Notes: generated by a model from the sequence alone, not told the origin. A stretch of DNA of 64,000 bases from Stappia sp. WLB 29 (GCF_023507705.1 NZ_JALBGD010000003.1:372001-436000); one strand, 5' to 3'. Positions 30,885-40,979 are shown, counted from the stretch's first letter. Numbers and translations: made by a program.

Positions 30885-31488
30885 GGGACACCTTTTTCTT
30901 TCTTCTCGGAGCGAGCCCCGATCGTTTCAAGACGGGGCGGATGCCCCTGCTGGAGATTGCCGGGGCGTTCGCGGACCCGCACGGCCCGGCGCCCATTGTC
31001 CGGCAATGGTCGAAAAGTCGGCCTGCTATACGGGGCGAGCGACGCGCCGTCAAGGCGTCTTGCACGCGAAATCGCGCGAAAGCGGCGGGCCGTCCGCGCG
31101 CCGGCGCCCGAGGATGCAAGTCCCGATACCGCAAGAGTGGCGCGGGCGCAACGCGGCGTGCCCATCGTCCGATGAGGCCTCGGCGGCATTTGCAGTCCGT
31201 TAACCATGCGGTTACCGTGTTTCGCGAGAATGCCAGCACGAACGGTTCGCCGTCCCGCAGGGTTTCAGTCGCCAAGCCGGCCTCTTGCGGAGAGAAGCTT
31301 TACGTCCCCCCGGGCGTCCCTTTTCGGTCTTGTCGGGCCGGTTCTTTCGGGTCCATCGGGCCCGCCGTGTCCTTAAAGCTCAAGGGCGCGCGTGCATCGG
31401 CGACGGCCGCCGAAGCGGGTGCGCAGGCAGGGCCGGAAGTCGAGTGTGTTGTCCGGCCGGCCGCGGCCGTGCGGAGTGTGAGGTTCCG
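30885..31488. other. 604-bp gap between rpmB and the DUF3108 gene
   Basis: No convincing gene in either strand. It holds the rpmB promoter (31025-31053) and, at 31199-31216, GTTAACC and GGTTACC in a near-inverted arrangement with a 4-base spacer, resembling a CtrA half-site cluster. The remainder is G+C-rich with no clear structure. A promoter for the DUF3108 gene must lie here but I cannot place it. Confidence 0.5.
31025..31053 (-). promoter_or_regulatory. Predicted rpmB promoter
   Basis: Minus strand TTGACG and TATAGC with a 17-base spacer, giving a leader of about 130 bases before rpmB. Confidence 0.65.
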
Positions 31489-32352
31489 ATGTCCAGGCTC
31501 TTCCTTTCGTCTGCAAGGTCACAGGCCCGCCGCCTGCTTCCCGCAGGGCTGGCCGCCGCCGCGATGCTGGCCGCCCCGCTGGCAGCCGGCCCGGCCAGCG
31601 CGGAGACCGCGCGGCTCGGCGGCGTCTACGATATCTCCGTCTCCGGCTTCAAGATCGCCCGCGGCTCGCTGTCGCTGGTGCTGCAGGCCAACGCCTATTC
31701 GGCCAAGGTCGGCATGGAGCCGGCCGGCATCGGCACGCTGTTTTCCGCCGGCAAGGGCGGGGCGGAGGCCTCCGGCTGGGTGTCGGGGAAGAAGGTGGTG
31801 CCGTCGAGCTACAAGATGGCCTCGCGCGCGGCCGACCGCGACTTCTTCGTCGACCTGGCGCAGGGCTCGGGCAAGGTGCGCTCGATGCGCGTGACGCCGA
31901 AGTTCAAGCCCAATCCGGAGCGGATCGAGGTCACCAAAAAGCACACGCGCAACGTCGTCGACCCGCTCAGCGCCATCCTGATGCCGGTGAAGGCGGCCAA
32001 GGGCCAGCCGGACGCCGCGGTCTGCGACCGCCGCATCCCGGTGTTCGACGGCTGGACGCGCTTCGACATCCAGCTCGGCTTCAAGGAAATCCGCGAGGTC
32101 TCGGGCAAGGGCTACGACGGCAAGGTGGTGGTGTGCTCGGCGCGCTGGATCCCGGTCGCCGGCCATCGCCCCTCCACCAAGTCGGTGAAGTACATGGCCG
32201 AAAACCGCCGCATGGAAGCGTGGCTGGCACCGCTCGGCTCCGGCCGCGTCTTCGTGCCCTACCGCATCGAGATGGGCACCAACAGCGGCACGCTGGTGGT
32301 GGAGCCGCGCCAGCTCGACTTCAAGCCCGGCCAGGACCAGGCCGCCCGCTGA
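31489..32352 (+). CDS. DUF3108 periplasmic protein
   Basis: Exported protein of 287 aa with an N-terminal signal peptide (MSRLFLSSARSQARRLLPAG through ASA) cleaved before ETARLGGVYD. The mature part is beta-rich: YDISVSGFKIARGSLSLVLQ, VSSYKMASRAADRDFFVDL and RYCR-like blocks match DUF3108, a family of unknown function related to envelope biogenesis proteins. Two Cys (VCDRR, VVVCSARW) may form a disulfide. It precedes accA without an obvious terminator. Confidence 0.8.
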   Translation: MSRLFLSSARSQARRLLPAGLAAAAMLAAPLAAGPASAETARLGGVYDISVSGFKIARGSLSLVLQANAYSAKVGMEPAGIGTLFSAGKGGAEASGWVSGKKVVPSSYKMASRAADRDFFVDLAQGSGKVRSMRVTPKFKPNPERIEVTKKHTRNVVDPLSAILMPVKAAKGQPDAAVCDRRIPVFDGWTRFDIQLGFKEIREVSGKGYDGKVVVCSARWIPVAGHRPSTKSVKYMAENRRMEAWLAPLGSGRVFVPYRIEMGTNSGTLVVEPRQLDFKPGQDQAAR

Positions 32353-32556
32353 GACGAAAAACAGCTGCGGGCCGCCCCCCGATTTCGCAAGCGCCGGCGC
32401 GGATCGCTCCCGCCGGCGCTTGCATTTTCGCCTCGCGCACGCCATGTCGACGCGGCGGGCAACTTGACAGCGGCAGCCTCCCTCGCCAGTGTCGCGCCGC
32501 AAACGACCCGGCGGCGGCATGAGGCCGCGCCGCAGACTTTCTGGACCGGTACACCG

Positions 32557-33510
32557 ATGCACAGCTTCCTCGAGTTCGAAAAACCCGTCGCCGACCTGCA
32601 GGGCAAGGTCCATGAGTTGCGGTCGGTCGCGGGTTCGGGCGAGGCGGTCGAGGTGTCGGGCGAGATCGAGCGGCTGGAAAAGAAGGCCGAGCAGACGCTG
32701 CGCGACCTCTATTCGCGGCTGACGCCCTGGCAGAAGACGCTGGTGGCGCGCCATCCGGACCGCCCGCACGCGGCGGACTACATCACCGGGCTGATCGAGG
32801 ACTTCACGCCGCTGGCCGGCGACCGCAGCTATGCCGAGGACGCGGCGATCATCGCCGGCATCGGCCGGTTCCGCGGCCGCTCGGTGGCGATCCTGGGCCA
32901 GGAGAAGGGCGCCGACACCCAGTCTCGGCTCAAGCACAATTTCGGCATGGCGCGGCCCGAGGGCTACCGCAAGGCGGTGCGCATCATGCAGATGGCCGAG
33001 CGGTTCTCGCTGCCGGTCGTCTCCTTCGTCGACACCGCCGGCGCCTATCCGGGCATCGGCGCCGAGGAGCGCGGCCAGGCCGAGGCGATCGCCCGCTCGA
33101 CCGACGCCTGCCTGGCGTTGGGGACGGCGAACATCGCCGTCATCATCGGCGAGGGCGGCTCGGGCGGGGCCATCGCCATCGCCACGGCCAACCATGTCGC
33201 CATGCTGGAACACGCGATCTACAGCGTGATCTCGCCGGAGGCCGGCGCCTCGATCCTGTGGCGCGACAGCGCCAGGGCGCAGGACGCGGCCACCAACATG
33301 AAGATCACCGCGCAGGACCTGATCCAGCTCAAGGTGATCGACGAGATCGTCGAGGAGCCGCTGGGCGGCGCGCACCGGGCCAAGGCCATCGTCATCGACC
33401 GCGCGGGCGGGGCCATCGACAAGGCGCTGGCCCGGTTCGACGGCATGAGCGGCGCCGAGATCCGCGCCCATCGCCGCGACAAGTTCCTGGCCATCGGCCG
33501 GTCGCTGTAA
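32557..33510 (+). CDS. accA: Acetyl-CoA carboxylase carboxyltransferase subunit alpha
   Basis: Carboxyltransferase alpha subunit, 317 aa, which with AccD transfers CO2 from carboxybiotin to acetyl-CoA, the first step of fatty-acid synthesis. Signatures: FLEFEKPVADLQGKV at the start, QEKGADTQSRLKHNFGMARPEGYRKA, FVDTAGAYPGIGAEERGQ and IGEGGSGGAIAIATANHV (oxyanion Gly pairs), then SPEAGASILW. ATG 32557 gives the usual N-terminus. Its stop is followed after 15 bases by TTCGATCACGATCT, also found at the same distance after the kbp stop. Confidence 0.96.
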   Translation: MHSFLEFEKPVADLQGKVHELRSVAGSGEAVEVSGEIERLEKKAEQTLRDLYSRLTPWQKTLVARHPDRPHAADYITGLIEDFTPLAGDRSYAEDAAIIAGIGRFRGRSVAILGQEKGADTQSRLKHNFGMARPEGYRKAVRIMQMAERFSLPVVSFVDTAGAYPGIGAEERGQAEAIARSTDACLALGTANIAVIIGEGGSGGAIAIATANHVAMLEHAIYSVISPEAGASILWRDSARAQDAATNMKITAQDLIQLKVIDEIVEEPLGGAHRAKAIVIDRAGGAIDKALARFDGMSGAEIRAHRRDKFLAIGRSL

Positions 33511-33740
33511 GCTCCGCCAGGGGCTTCGATCACGATCTGCCGCCAAAACGCCAGAATCTTGCGTCAGCAAGGCGCGAGAATTGCGAAATCCGTCCGCAGG
33601 GCGTGCGCCGGAACAGTTGCGTTTCCGGCCGCCGCTGAGGGCAGGACCGCTGGCGGGGTAACTCCCTAGTGACTGGAAGCGCGGGCCGCGCCGCCCGATA
33701 GTGGCGGCACGGCAGGCACGCGTGATGTCGCCGGGACGTG

Positions 33741-33788
33741 ATTTCGAGCGCAGTTTCGAATATGGTTTCGGGCAGAATTTCGGGCAGA
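33741..33788 (+). repeat. Four 12-bp tandem repeats before the YafK-type gene
   Basis: Units ATTTCGAGCGCA, GTTTCGAATATG, GTTTCGGGCAGA and ATTTCGGGCAGA start at 33741, 33753, 33765 and 33777. The array ends 5 bases before ATG 33794. If translation began at the in-frame ATG 33725, it would encode four F-[EG]-x-x repeats. Confidence 0.85.
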
Positions 33789-33793
33789 CAGGC

Positions 33794-35047
33794 ATGATGG
33801 TGCAGGGGATCGCGCGGCTTCGCACAAACACCCGCAGGACGCTTGTGGCGCTGGCGCTTGCCGGCGCGCTCGCCGGTTGCCAGGCCGACGAGATGATTAC
33901 CACCGGGCCGAAGCACCTGCGCGAGATCAGCGCCAGCATCCGGCAGAAGATGCCGGGTCTCGACATGTCGACGACCAGTCCGATCATGCTGCGCATCTTC
34001 AAGGAAGAATCCACCCTTGAAGTGTGGAAGCAGACGCGCTCGGGGCGCTACGCGCTGCTGGAGACCTTCGAGATCTGCAAGTGGTCCGGCGAACTGGGTC
34101 CGAAGATCAAGGAAGGCGACCGCCAGGCGCCGGAAGGCTTCTACGAGATCACGCCGGCCCTGATGAACCCGAATTCCAGCTATCACCTGGCATTCAACCT
34201 CGGCTATCCCAACCAGTTCGACCGCTCGCACAACCGCACCGGCACGCATCTGATGGTGCATGGCGCGTGCTCCTCGCGCGGGTGTTACGCGATGACCGAC
34301 CAGCAGGTGCAGGACATCTACGGCCTGGCGCGCGAGAGCTTCAAGGGCGGCCAGCGTTCGTTCCAGGTGCAGGCTTTCCCCTTCCGCATGACCGCGGAGA
34401 ACATGGCCAAGCACCGCAAGTCCGAACACTACGAGTTCTGGCGGATGCTGAAGAGCGGCTACGACCATTTCGAGGTCACCAAGCAGCCGCCTAAGATCGA
34501 CGTCTGCGAGAAGCGTTATGTCTTCGACGCAGTGCCGCTGGTGGAGGGCGTGCCCTTCCGCGCCACCGCCAAATGCCCGGAATACGACATTCCCGACGCC
34601 ATCGAGGTCGCAGTCGCGCAGAAGCAGCGCAAGGACGACCAGAAGATCATCGAGATCGCCGCGGCAGAGGAACGGGCCGAGCGCCGGCGTGCGCAGATCG
34701 CCGCGCTCTTCGGCAACAGCGACGCGGACAAGGCCGACGAGACGCCAGAGACGTCGGGCGAGACGACCCCGGCGGCGGGTGCGAGCCAGCCCGTCGCGGT
34801 CGCCGCGACCACGGCGGCGCCTGCCGCTGCAACGGCCCCGGCAGCTGCAGCCACGGCGGCGGCAGACACGGCGACGACCGAGGCCGCCACCGAGGCCGCC
34901 ACGCAGCAGACGGCCTTCGCTGCGACCGAGAAGAAGACGTCCGGCGGGTTCTTCAGCCGGCTGTTCTCAGGGGGCGGCTCGCAGGAGGCGGACGCTGCCG
35001 AAGGCACGCCGGATCCGGATGCGCCGGTGCCACCCGCCAAGCCCTGA
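33794..35047 (+). CDS. YafK-type L,D-transpeptidase lipoprotein
   Basis: Periplasmic lipoprotein, 417 aa, with a YkuD catalytic domain of the YafK/DpaA type, which in E. coli cleaves the link between Braun lipoprotein and peptidoglycan. Signal peptide ends LAGALAGCQAD (lipidated Cys). The domain runs about residues 55-220: LRIFKEESTLEVWKQT, YEITPALMNPNSSYHLAFNLGYPN and the active site HGACSSRGCYAMTD (catalytic Cys). The last 130 residues are coiled-coil-like (QRKDDQKIIEIAAAEERAERR) then Ala/Thr-rich low complexity, unusual for the family. No strong ribosome site marks ATG 33794; ATGs at 33701 and 33725 are alternatives. Confidence 0.85.
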   Translation: MMVQGIARLRTNTRRTLVALALAGALAGCQADEMITTGPKHLREISASIRQKMPGLDMSTTSPIMLRIFKEESTLEVWKQTRSGRYALLETFEICKWSGELGPKIKEGDRQAPEGFYEITPALMNPNSSYHLAFNLGYPNQFDRSHNRTGTHLMVHGACSSRGCYAMTDQQVQDIYGLARESFKGGQRSFQVQAFPFRMTAENMAKHRKSEHYEFWRMLKSGYDHFEVTKQPPKIDVCEKRYVFDAVPLVEGVPFRATAKCPEYDIPDAIEVAVAQKQRKDDQKIIEIAAAEERAERRRAQIAALFGNSDADKADETPETSGETTPAAGASQPVAVAATTAAPAAATAPAAAATAAADTATTEAATEAATQQTAFAATEKKTSGGFFSRLFSGGGSQEADAAEGTPDPDAPVPPAKP

Positions 35048-35068
35048 TCATTGGGGTCGGCGCAGGCC

Positions 35069-35797
35069 CTACGCCCAGATCGCCATGCGCAGGCCTTTCG
35101 CGTCGCGCTCCGGCGCGCGCGGGAACGGCGTGGCGCGCCCCTGCGCGATCCGCTCGGCGATCACCGCGTTGACGCAGGCGTCGATCAGATCGTCGCGGCC
35201 GGCCCCGGAGGGCGGGCGCTGGCGCAGGAACGCCTCGTCGTAGCCATGGCGGCACAGAAGGGCGATGCGCTCCTCGAGGCCCGGCATGCTGGCCGCGCTT
35301 TTCACCTTTTTCGGCAGGCTCATCGCCCGTTCGCCGTTGAGCCGCCAGAAGGCGAGCTCCGGGTGGACCTCGAAGACCCGCGCCTCCAGCGCCGGGGTCA
35401 TAAGCGCGTCGATCTCGCGGATCTTCGGGAAGAGGTGGAAGGCCTGGCGCGAGACCTTGCGCGGCGGCTCGGAACTGGCGAGCGCGACGGCGCAGGCCTC
35501 GCCATAGTCCTCGCAGAAGACGGCGGCACGCGAGGGCACGGAAAAGACCGAGGACTGGCGCTCGCCGAGCAGCGGGCGCACGCAGCGCTCCGGTCCGCGC
35601 CCGCCAAGGCCGGCGCGCTCGGGCAGGCCGATGGGCATGTCGACGGCAAGGACGGAAATGTCCGGATCGGCGAGGAGCTCCGCGAAACGCGGGAGCTGCA
35701 ACAGCGTGTGGCGCGGCGGGGCGTCCGGCGCGGCGTAGTCGCGCAGGACCGCGATCCATCCCGAGCGGCAGCCGTCGATGCCGGCGACCCGCAGCAT
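35069..35797 (-). CDS. DUF429 family protein
   Basis: 242-aa cytosolic protein of the DUF429 family, a predicted RNase H-fold nuclease group. The N-terminal VAGIDGCRSGWIAVL supplies the conserved Asp of the fold, and VLAVDMPIGLPE the second acidic strand; FEVHPELAFWRLNG and GRDDLIDACVNAVIAER complete the family pattern. Biological role is unknown. It precedes pdxY's downstream end by 20 bases in the same orientation, so ispG, pdxY and this gene may be one operon. Confidence 0.85.
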   Translation of the reverse strand: MLRVAGIDGCRSGWIAVLRDYAAPDAPPRHTLLQLPRFAELLADPDISVLAVDMPIGLPERAGLGGRGPERCVRPLLGERQSSVFSVPSRAAVFCEDYGEACAVALASSEPPRKVSRQAFHLFPKIREIDALMTPALEARVFEVHPELAFWRLNGERAMSLPKKVKSAASMPGLEERIALLCRHGYDEAFLRQRPPSGAGRDDLIDACVNAVIAERIAQGRATPFPRAPERDAKGLRMAIWA

Positions 35798-35817
35798 GGC
35801 TCCCGTTTTCCGGCCGC

Positions 35818-36702
35818 TCAGGCGCGCAGCGGCGCGTCGAGCACGCGCCGGCAGGAGACGAGCGCCATCGGGTTGATCAGCGAGGACTGCTCGTCGGCCA
35901 GCAGCAGGTCGCGGGCGTGGCGCTTGACCGAGCGGGCGACCATCTCGAACACGGTGGCGGCGGAGCGCTTCAACACGGTCTCGTCGTCGAGCCCGGCCAT
36001 CAGGCCGGCGGTGAACATGGCGGCCATCAGATCGCCGGTGCCGTGCGGCGCGTTCGGCACCAGTCCATGCTCGGCGGCGATGGTGGCGCGCGGCGTCACC
36101 AGCAGGTTGCAGGTGGAGTTGCGGCGCATGGCGGGCGCGGAGGTGACCAGCACGCGCTGCGGCCCGAGCGCGCGGGCGGCGGCGATGGTGTCGGCCTCGC
36201 TGTCGATGCGGCGGCCGCTCATCCATTGCAGTTCGAAGAGGTTGGGCGTCGCCACGTCGGCGAGTGGCAGCAGCGTGTCGCGCACGGCGGCGGCGGTTTC
36301 CGGCGGCACGTAGAGATCGCCGTCGTCGCCGCTGATCGGATCGCAGAGATAGAGCGCTCGCGGATTGGCCTTGCGCACCGCCGCGACCAGGCGGGCGACA
36401 GCCGCGGCCTGCGAGGGACTGCCGAGATAACCGGAGACGACCGCGCCGATGCGCGGCAGCAGGTCGGCGCCAATCAGGTTGTCGGCGAGCGCGGCAAAGC
36501 CTTCATCGTCCTGTACATGGCGGTGGCCGCGCCCCTCGTCCGGGTTCCACGGCAGCAGGATGGTGGGAAGGAACCAGACCTGGTGGCCGAGCCGTTCCAG
36601 CGCGAAGAGCGTGACGCGGCCGCCGACGGAGCCGCGCACCACCTGCGAATTGACGACGAGGACGTCGCGCGCGTCGGCCGCGGCGGGCATGAGCTTGGTC
36701 AT
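35818..36702 (-). CDS. pdxY: Pyridoxal kinase
   Basis: PfkB-family kinase that phosphorylates pyridoxal in the vitamin B6 salvage pathway, 294 aa. Signatures: [35 protein letters not shown], cut here to its key part GSVGGR near the N-terminus, then [24 protein letters not shown] and the catalytic [13 protein letters not shown] (GTGD anion hole and Asp base). ATG 36702 overlaps the ispG stop by 4 bases, so the two genes are translationally coupled. It could also act on pyridoxine, as PdxK. Confidence 0.9.
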   Translation of the reverse strand: MTKLMPAAADARDVLVVNSQVVRGSVGGRVTLFALERLGHQVWFLPTILLPWNPDEGRGHRHVQDDEGFAALADNLIGADLLPRIGAVVSGYLGSPSQAAAVARLVAAVRKANPRALYLCDPISGDDGDLYVPPETAAAVRDTLLPLADVATPNLFELQWMSGRRIDSEADTIAAARALGPQRVLVTSAPAMRRNSTCNLLVTPRATIAAEHGLVPNAPHGTGDLMAAMFTAGLMAGLDDETVLKRSAATVFEMVARSVKRHARDLLLADEQSSLINPMALVSCRRVLDAPLRA

Positions 36703-37967
36703 TCCGCAGCGGACCGTTCGCCGCCGAAGCGGTTGCGGATATAGTCGTCGACCATCGCCTTGAACTCCTCGGCAATGCCGGTGCCGCGCAGGGTCGCCAC
36801 CTTCTTGCCGTCGACGAAGACGGGGGCGGAGGGCGCCTCGCCGGTGCCGGGCAGGGAAATGCCGATATCGGCGAACTTGCTCTCGCCCGGACCGTTGACG
36901 ATGCAGCCCATCACCGCGACGTTGAGCGCCTCGACGCCGGGATATTTCTCGCGCCACACCGGCATGGAGCGGCGGATGTCGTCCTGGATGTCGCGGGCGA
37001 GCTCCTGGAACACCGTGGAGGTGGTGCGGCCGCACCCCGGGCAGGCGGCAACCACCGGTATGAAGGCGCGGAAGCCCATCACCTGCAACAGCTCCTGCGC
37101 CACCTGCACCTCGCGGGTGCGGTCGCCGCCGGGCTCCGGCGTCAGCGACACGCGGATCGTGTCGCCGATGCCCTGCTGCAGCAGGATGCCCATGGAGGCG
37201 GCGGAGGCGACGATGCCCTTGGTGCCCATGCCGGCCTCGGTGAGGCCGAGATGTAGGGCATAGTCGCAGCGCGCGGCGAGATCCGCATAGACGGCGATGA
37301 GGTCCTGGACCTGGCTCACCTTGGCCGACAGGATGATCTTGTCGCGGCCCATGCCGAGCTCCTCGGCCCTTGCGGCCGACAGAAGCCCGGAACGCACGAT
37401 GGCCTCGCGCATCACCGTCGCGGCCGAGACGGGCGCGGGGCTGGCGGCGTTCTCGTCCATCAGGTGGGTCAGCAGCTCCTGGTCGAGCGAGCCCCAGTTG
37501 ACGCCGATGCGCACCGGCTTGTCATGCTTCAAGGCGATCTCGACGATCTCGGAGAACTGCCGGTCGCGCTTGTCGCGAAAGCCGACATTGCCGGGATTGA
37601 TGCGGTATTTCTCCAGCGCCTCGGCACAGGCCGGATGATCGCCGAGGAGCTTGTGGCCGATATAGTGGAAGTCGCCGACCAGCGGCACATGGACGCCGAT
37701 CCGCTCCAGCCGTTCGCGGATGCGCGGCACGGCGGCGGCGCTCTCGTCGCGGTCGACGGTGATGCGCACGATCTCGGACCCGGCCCGCGCCAGCGCCGAG
37801 ACCTGGGCGACGGTGGCGTCGATGTCGGCGGTGTCGGTGTTGGTCATCGATTGGACGACGACCGGGGCGCCGCCGCCGACGGTGACCGAGCCGACCTTCA
37901 CCGGGACCGAGACGCGCCGTGCGGCCGGTCCGGCCTGCGTTTCGCGGATGGGGCTGTTGCTCTGCAT
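36699..37967 (-). CDS. ispG: 4-hydroxy-3-methylbut-2-enyl diphosphate synthase
   Basis: [4Fe-4S] enzyme of the MEP isoprenoid pathway converting MEcPP to HMBPP, 422 aa, the usual alphaproteobacterial length. Visible parts: [39 protein letters not shown] and the cluster ligands in [12 protein letters not shown] and [13 protein letters not shown] 37967 starts [10 protein letters not shown], a typical N-terminus; the longer frame is unconserved. The first gene of a probable ispG-pdxY operon. Confidence 0.96.
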   Translation of the reverse strand: MQSNSPIRETQAGPAARRVSVPVKVGSVTVGGGAPVVVQSMTNTDTADIDATVAQVSALARAGSEIVRITVDRDESAAAVPRIRERLERIGVHVPLVGDFHYIGHKLLGDHPACAEALEKYRINPGNVGFRDKRDRQFSEIVEIALKHDKPVRIGVNWGSLDQELLTHLMDENAASPAPVSAATVMREAIVRSGLLSAARAEELGMGRDKIILSAKVSQVQDLIAVYADLAARCDYALHLGLTEAGMGTKGIVASAASMGILLQQGIGDTIRVSLTPEPGGDRTREVQVAQELLQVMGFRAFIPVVAACPGCGRTTSTVFQELARDIQDDIRRSMPVWREKYPGVEALNVAVMGCIVNGPGESKFADIGISLPGTGEAPSAPVFVDGKKVATLRGTGIAEEFKAMVDDYIRNRFGGERSAAE

Positions 37968-38157
37968 GTCGCCGATCGTCCCGATCTTGCGGAAGGCCTG
38001 CGCCCCCGCCCTGCAAGGATACCGCCGATTGAATAGGGCGCGCCACGTGCTTTCGCAAGGCCGCAGCAGGGGTACCGCCCGCGCCTGCTTGACGCGGGCG
38101 GTGCGAGGTCGCATCTCAGGGGCTCCATTTTCTCGAATAGGGGCAGGGAGCCCGCCC

Positions 38158-39072
38158 ATGCTGCTCGTCGTTCTCAGCCGGACCTTAGAGCTTGCCCGCG
38201 ACCGGTTCGGAACGCTGTTCGCCGCCGGCTGGGGCTACATGCTGCTGCTGCTGGCGCTGAACCTGGCGATCAGCGGCCAATTGATGCCGGAAACGGGCTT
38301 TTCCACCGGCTCCTACATGATGGAGCCGCTGGCCGGCGCGGCGGCAGGCGACGACCGCGAGCGGGCGCTGCGCATCCTGGCGGGGCTGGCCAATATCGCC
38401 ACCGGCTTTTCCATCGCGGTTGCCTATCTGCGGCGCATCCTGCTCGGCGAGCGGGCGTTTCCGCTCGCCTTCGGTGCCCGCAACCTGCGGGTCGCCTGGA
38501 AGCTCTTGCTGCTCGGCACGCTCGCCGGCGTCTTCTTCGTGCCGATGCTGCTGGTCGCCGGCCTGTTGCTGCCGGTGATGGCGCCGGCCGGCTTCGCCCT
38601 GCTGCTGGGCAGCCCGTTCCTGACGGTGATGCTGGTGCAGCGCCTGTCGCTGGTGCTGCCGGCCGCCGCGCTGGACGACCGCATGTCGCTGGGCGAGTCC
38701 TGGCGCCTGACCGCCGGCATCGGCTGGGCGCTGGTTCTCGCAGCCCTCGTCGTGGCGCTGCTGGCCGCCCTGGTGTCGGGCTTGTGGGTCGGCCTGGTCT
38801 GGCTGGTCGGCGAGGCTTTCGTGCCGGCGACGGGCCTCGCTGCGGAGCTGCGCTCGGCGCTGGTGCCGATGGGCGTGATGGTGATCGTCACCTGGCTGTT
38901 CGCCTCGATGCACGCCACCGCCTATGCGCTGACGCGCGAGCGTTTCGTGGAGCAGGTCGGCCTGAAGATCGCTGACGCGGAACGGGCGGCAGAACGGCGG
39001 GCGGAGGCCGGCCGCGACAAGGCACGCCAGGCGGTGCGTTCGGTCATCGAGAGCCGCTCCCGCCGGGATTGA
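38158..39072 (+). CDS. Polytopic membrane protein (first of a tandem pair)
   Basis: 304-aa integral membrane protein with about six to seven hydrophobic segments and a charged C-terminal tail rich in Arg/Ala. I do not recognise a named family. It shares [15 protein letters not shown] and [19 protein letters not shown] with its downstream neighbour, indicating a common ancestor. The tail ([19 protein letters not shown]) is predicted helical and cytosolic. Start ATG 38158 follows a GGGAG site. Divergent from ispG. Function unknown. Confidence 0.75.
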   Translation: MLLVVLSRTLELARDRFGTLFAAGWGYMLLLLALNLAISGQLMPETGFSTGSYMMEPLAGAAAGDDRERALRILAGLANIATGFSIAVAYLRRILLGERAFPLAFGARNLRVAWKLLLLGTLAGVFFVPMLLVAGLLLPVMAPAGFALLLGSPFLTVMLVQRLSLVLPAAALDDRMSLGESWRLTAGIGWALVLAALVVALLAALVSGLWVGLVWLVGEAFVPATGLAAELRSALVPMGVMVIVTWLFASMHATAYALTRERFVEQVGLKIADAERAAERRAEAGRDKARQAVRSVIESRSRRD

Positions 39073-39173
39073 GGCCGCATCTTCCCTGCATTCCTTCGCA
39101 TCCGCAGCACGATCATGGCTTGCCTGGGGCGCCCGCCTGTCGCAGAAGTGGAAGGTCTTTTGAAGGGGGCTCC

Positions 39174-39926
39174 ATGTTTGCAAGGACAACCGCCCGGCTG
39201 TTCACCGGTGCGTTCAAGGCATTGTTTTCCGATTTCGACGCATTCCTGCGGATCGTCTGGGCCTGGTACGCGCTGGTCGCCGTGCTCGGCGTGCTCGGGA
39301 CGTTGCTCGCCGCCAATTCCTTCGTCGTCATCTTCGTGACCTCGGGCGTTTGGGTGTGCTCCTCCGCCTCCATCGCCGTCGCCTGGCACCGCAACCTGCT
39401 GCTGGGCGAGCGGCCCGGGCCGGTGAATCTCAGCTTCGGCCGGCGCGAGATCGCCTATCTCGGCAAGACGCTGCTGGTGTCCCTGATCGGTCTGATCCCG
39501 GCCATCGTGGTGATAACCATCGCAGGCTTGTTTGTAACGGGGTGGCCGGGCTTTATCATGGCAGCTGGCGTGATGGCGTTCTTCATCCTGCCATCCTTGA
39601 TGCGGCTTTTCCTCATCCTGCCGGCAACGGCGCTGGACGAGCCGCTCGGCATTGGCGATGCGTATTATCGCAGCGAGGGGCTCGGCCTGCCGATGGCGAT
39701 GGCCGCCATCGGTACGGGCCTGTGCATCACCGCCGTGGACATGCTCCTGTCTTTCGTCGCCAACACGATCGGCGGGGGGGCGGTGTTCGCCGCGATCGCC
39801 GTGCTGATCCTGTCGCTGGCGCTGCAGATCGCCCTGACCGCGCTGCAGATCGGCATCCTGTCCGGCGGCTATTACATCTTGCGCGAACGCGACATGGCGC
39901 CGCCGGCGGCACCGCCGGCCGACTGA
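39174..39926 (+). CDS. Polytopic membrane protein (second of a tandem pair)
   Basis: 250-aa membrane protein with about six hydrophobic segments. Shares with the preceding gene the blocks SIAVAWHRNLLLGER and LILPATALDEPLGIGDAYY, so the pair probably arose by duplication. It lacks the long basic tail of the first. The LLGER loop and the ALDE segment are the best conserved parts and may be cytosolic. GGAG-like AAGGGGG lies a few bases before ATG 39174. Function unknown. Confidence 0.75.
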   Translation: MFARTTARLFTGAFKALFSDFDAFLRIVWAWYALVAVLGVLGTLLAANSFVVIFVTSGVWVCSSASIAVAWHRNLLLGERPGPVNLSFGRREIAYLGKTLLVSLIGLIPAIVVITIAGLFVTGWPGFIMAAGVMAFFILPSLMRLFLILPATALDEPLGIGDAYYRSEGLGLPMAMAAIGTGLCITAVDMLLSFVANTIGGGAVFAAIAVLILSLALQIALTALQIGILSGGYYILRERDMAPPAAPPAD

Positions 39927-40106
39927 CGCGAGCGGCCTGCGACAGGGCGACCCGGGCGGCGCCTCGACCCTTGTTGCAGCGCAGCGCGATCTCATGTTCT
40001 ATGTGGCGGGCCGCCTGAAAGGGCGGCCTTGCCGCGCCGGTCCGGCACCGGCAGCACCGATTTTCGGACCGTTTCCAGCGTCCGCCAGGACAGGAGATCC
40101 CTTCGC

Positions 40107-40889
40107 ATGCTCAGCAACAAGTCCGCCCTCGTCACCGGCTCGACCTCGGGCATCGGCCTTGCCATCGCCCGCATCTATGCGGCGAACGGCGCCAATGTGA
40201 CGATCAACGGGTTCGGCGATGCCGAGGCGATCGAGACGGAGCGCGCCGGCATCGAGAGCGAGTTCGGCGTCAAGTGCCGCTATTCGGCCGCCGACATGAC
40301 CAAGCCGGACGAGATCGCCGCGATGGTGGCGGAGGCCGAGGCGGCGTTCGGCTCGCTCGACATCCTGGTCAACAATGCCGGCATCCAGCACGTCTCGCCG
40401 GTCGAGGAATTCCCCATCGAGAAGTGGGACGCGATCATCGCGATCAACCTGTCCTCCGCCTTCCACACGACGCGCGCCGCGGTGCCGGGCATGAAGGCCC
40501 GCCGCTGGGGCCGCATCATCAACACCGGCTCGGCCCATGCGCTGGTCGCCTCGCCGTTCAAGAGCGCCTATGTGGCGGCCAAGCACGGCATAGCCGGCTT
40601 CACCAAGACCATTGCGCTGGAAGTCGCCCAGTGCGGCATCACCGTCAACGCGATCTGCCCGGGCTATGTCTGGACGCCGCTGGTCGAGCGCCAGATTCCC
40701 GACACGATGAAGGCGCGCGGGCTGACCGAGGAGCAGGTCAAGCGCGACGTGCTGCTGGCCGCGCAGCCGACCAAGGAGTTCGTCACCGTCGACCAGGTGG
40801 CCTCGCTGGCGCTGTACCTTGCCGGCGACCAGGCGGCCTCCATCACCGGCACCATGCTGCAGATGGACGGCGGCTGGGTCGCCCAGTAA
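40107..40889 (+). CDS. bdhA: 3-hydroxybutyrate dehydrogenase
   Basis: NAD-dependent short-chain dehydrogenase, 260 aa, oxidising (R)-3-hydroxybutyrate to acetoacetate in ketone-body and polyhydroxybutyrate use. Signatures: ALVTGSTSGIGLAIARI (NAD site), NNAGIQHVSPVEEFP, the catalytic Ser-Tyr-Lys in TGSAHALVASPFKSAYVAAKHG (YVAAK) and ICPGYVWTPLVE. The QHV and W-T-P-L-V-E positions are characteristic of HBDH. ATG 40107 has AGGAG upstream. A patatin-like hydrolase follows, which may act in polymer or lipid breakdown. Confidence 0.92.
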   Translation: MLSNKSALVTGSTSGIGLAIARIYAANGANVTINGFGDAEAIETERAGIESEFGVKCRYSAADMTKPDEIAAMVAEAEAAFGSLDILVNNAGIQHVSPVEEFPIEKWDAIIAINLSSAFHTTRAAVPGMKARRWGRIINTGSAHALVASPFKSAYVAAKHGIAGFTKTIALEVAQCGITVNAICPGYVWTPLVERQIPDTMKARGLTEEQVKRDVLLAAQPTKEFVTVDQVASLALYLAGDQAASITGTMLQMDGGWVAQ

Positions 40890-40915
40890 GGGCCGGCAGC
40901 CGCGCCGCCAGATCC

Positions 40916-40944
40916 GCATCGCCCGGCCTCCCGCCGGGCGATGC
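40916..40944 (+). terminator. Hairpin between bdhA and the patatin-like gene
   Basis: GCATCGCCCGG and CCGGGCGATGC form a perfect 11-bp stem around a 7-base loop. No T-run follows, so it may attenuate rather than end transcription into the next gene. Confidence 0.5.
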
Positions 40945-40979
40945 CGTTCCCCCATTCCTGCGACAGCCCGAGGCGATCC

